This document shows positions 5,708 through 6,144 of a stretch of 6,144 nucleotides of DNA, in pieces. Position 1 is the stretch's first letter, and the number at the start of each line of letters is the position of its first letter. The position numbers were made by a program, and so were the translations under genes. Origin of the DNA: Rhodospirillales bacterium (GTDB taxonomy: Bacteria > Pseudomonadota > Alphaproteobacteria > UBA9219); assembly GCA_015654915.1 (NCBI GenBank), contig JAATFY010000150.1, positions 1 through 6,144 of the forward strand. Reading direction: 5' to 3'. The notes below the pieces were generated by a model. That model saw only the letters and a program-made list of their open reading frames with translations. It had not been told where the DNA came from and did no database searches.

Positions 5708-5962
5708 TCAGCTTGCGGTTGCCTGCCCGCCATGCTCTTGCGCCTTCGTGCAATGATCCTGCGCCTGCCTTGCGTGCTGGCCGGCCTTTTTCGTATCGCC
5801 GATGGCGCAGCATTTGGCGGCATGGGTATGCTGTTCGGCCGCTTTAATGCAGCACTCGGCTGCCTTCGTATGGGATTCTCCGCATGCTTTGGCCGACGGT
5901 GCGCCTGTTTTCGCTACAGGGGCGCTTGCTTTCATAACGGGTTTTTTCTGGAAGGCGGGCAT
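5708..5962 (-). CDS. Small His/Cys-rich helical protein (84 residues), possible metal binder
   Basis: No name is established for this protein. The N-terminus (1-27) is Lys/Ala/Pro-rich and probably disordered. Residues 29-78 look like two amphipathic helices joined by a turn at IGDTKK (54-59). Helix 1 carries His31, Cys38, His45 and Cys52, and helix 2 carries His63, His70 and His77, each exactly seven residues apart, so they line one face. CysCys pairs stand at 37-38 and 51-52. It recalls small alphaproteobacterial proteins with repeated AAEHH-like units, here with Cys where His is common. There is no signal peptide. AGGAGA lies 5 bases before the ATG, a strong ribosome site. It is 53 bases upstream of the host-attachment gene in the same direction. 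Metal or copper binding is inference only. Confidence 0.75.
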   Translation of the reverse strand: MPAFQKKPVMKASAPVAKTGAPSAKACGESHTKAAECCIKAAEQHTHAAKCCAIGDTKKAGQHARQAQDHCTKAQEHGGQATAS

Positions 5963-5967
5963 GACTG

Positions 5968-5973
5968 TCTCCT
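5968..5973 (-). promoter_or_regulatory. Strong ribosome binding site of the His/Cys-rich small protein
   Basis: On the minus strand AGGAGA stands 5 bases before the ATG at 5962. It is the best Shine-Dalgarno match in the window and supports this small gene being real and well translated. Confidence 0.65.
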
Positions 5974-6007
5974 GCGTTAAGGGTTTATGGCTCTTGGTAG
6001 GCAGGAA

Positions 6008-6027
6008 GGGAAGCCATGCGGCTTCCC
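6008..6027 (-). terminator. Hairpin between two same-direction genes, terminator or processing stem
   Basis: GGGAAGCC (6008-6015) and GGCTTCCC (6020-6027) form a perfect 8-bp stem with a 4-base loop. It lies 14 bases after the TAA of the gene entering from the right and 45 bases before the next start. On the minus strand only a poor T-run (TTCC) follows, so termination may be partial; it may instead stabilise the upstream transcript. Confidence 0.45.
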
Positions 6028-6041
6028 CCCATGCTGACGGC

Positions 6042-6144
6042 TTAGGACTTCGTGTTCGAACTGTTCTGCGGCTGCTGAGCCTTCTCGGCCTGCGCTTTCT
6101 CGGCGTCCGTCTGCTTCTGCGGACCTAAGCCTGCGGAAGGAGCC
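6042..6144 (-). CDS. C-terminal 33 residues of an unidentified protein (5' end outside window)
   Basis: On the minus strand the frame is open from the window edge to TAA at 6044-6042. The visible tail is low-complexity and hydrophilic: Gly/Pro at the start, then Gln/Lys/Ala/Glu repeats (TDAEKAQAEKAQQPQNSS, with AEKAQ repeated twice), ending in NTKS. This could be a disordered or helical tail of a small stress or envelope protein. The following stem at 6008-6027 and the same direction as the next gene suggest it precedes the cluster. No family can be assigned from this part. Confidence 0.5.
   Translation of the reverse strand, partial: APSAGLGPQKQTDAEKAQAEKAQQPQNSSNTKS

Noticed and set aside
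5655..5813. N-terminal extension of the host-attachment protein to an ATG at 5813
   Set aside because: The added 53 residues are basic and non-homologous and overlap the small His/Cys-rich gene in another frame; the ATG at 5654 fits the family start.

Overview
The window looks like a chromosomal stretch from a proteobacterium, most likely an alphaproteobacterium. That placement is an inference from the gene content: a LigK-type aldolase, a host-attachment/baeRF-type protein, a small His/Cys helical protein, a DUF883 protein and a bacterial low-affinity iron permease family protein sit close together. No rRNA, tRNA, CRISPR array, transposase or phage structural gene is visible. TAA, TAG and TGA are all used as ordinary stops, so nothing suggests a reassigned code.

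Left part (1-922, + strand): the last 45 codons of an unidentified gene run almost directly into a RraA-fold aldolase. The aldolase resembles 4-carboxy-4-hydroxy-2-oxoadipate aldolase (LigK/GalC), which acts in the protocatechuate 4,5-cleavage and gallate pathways. This part is visibly more A+T rich than the rest. It is followed by about 270 noncoding bases (923-1191) rich in inverted repeats, including a perfect 8-bp G+C hairpin that resembles a dispersed repeat.

Middle part (1192-3405, - strand): a full-length Cu+-type P1B ATPase (CopA-like, 737 codons) interrupted by one in-frame TAG just before the CPC metal-binding motif. The frame is intact on both sides, so the gene is a recent pseudogene, a read-through gene or a sequencing error. 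A divergent + strand pair starts at 3574: a DUF883 (ElaB/YqjD-like) tail-anchored protein and a small YqjE/holin-like membrane protein. A perfect 9-bp inverted repeat containing TTGA-N6-TCAA, the FNR/FixK-type pattern, lies between the divergent genes.

Right part (4303-6144, - strand): read from right to left, this holds the C-terminal tail of an unknown gene, a small His/Cys-rich helical protein, a host-attachment-family protein, a BON-domain lipoprotein and a low-affinity iron permease family protein. It converges on the DUF883 pair with only 4 bases between stop codons. Taken together, 1192-5962 reads as a metal, envelope and stress-response neighbourhood, possibly tuned by oxygen or redox state through the FNR-like site. 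I see no clear undescribed defence or mobile system. The most notable items are the nonsense codon in copA, the FNR-like operator and the heptad-spaced His/Cys small protein.
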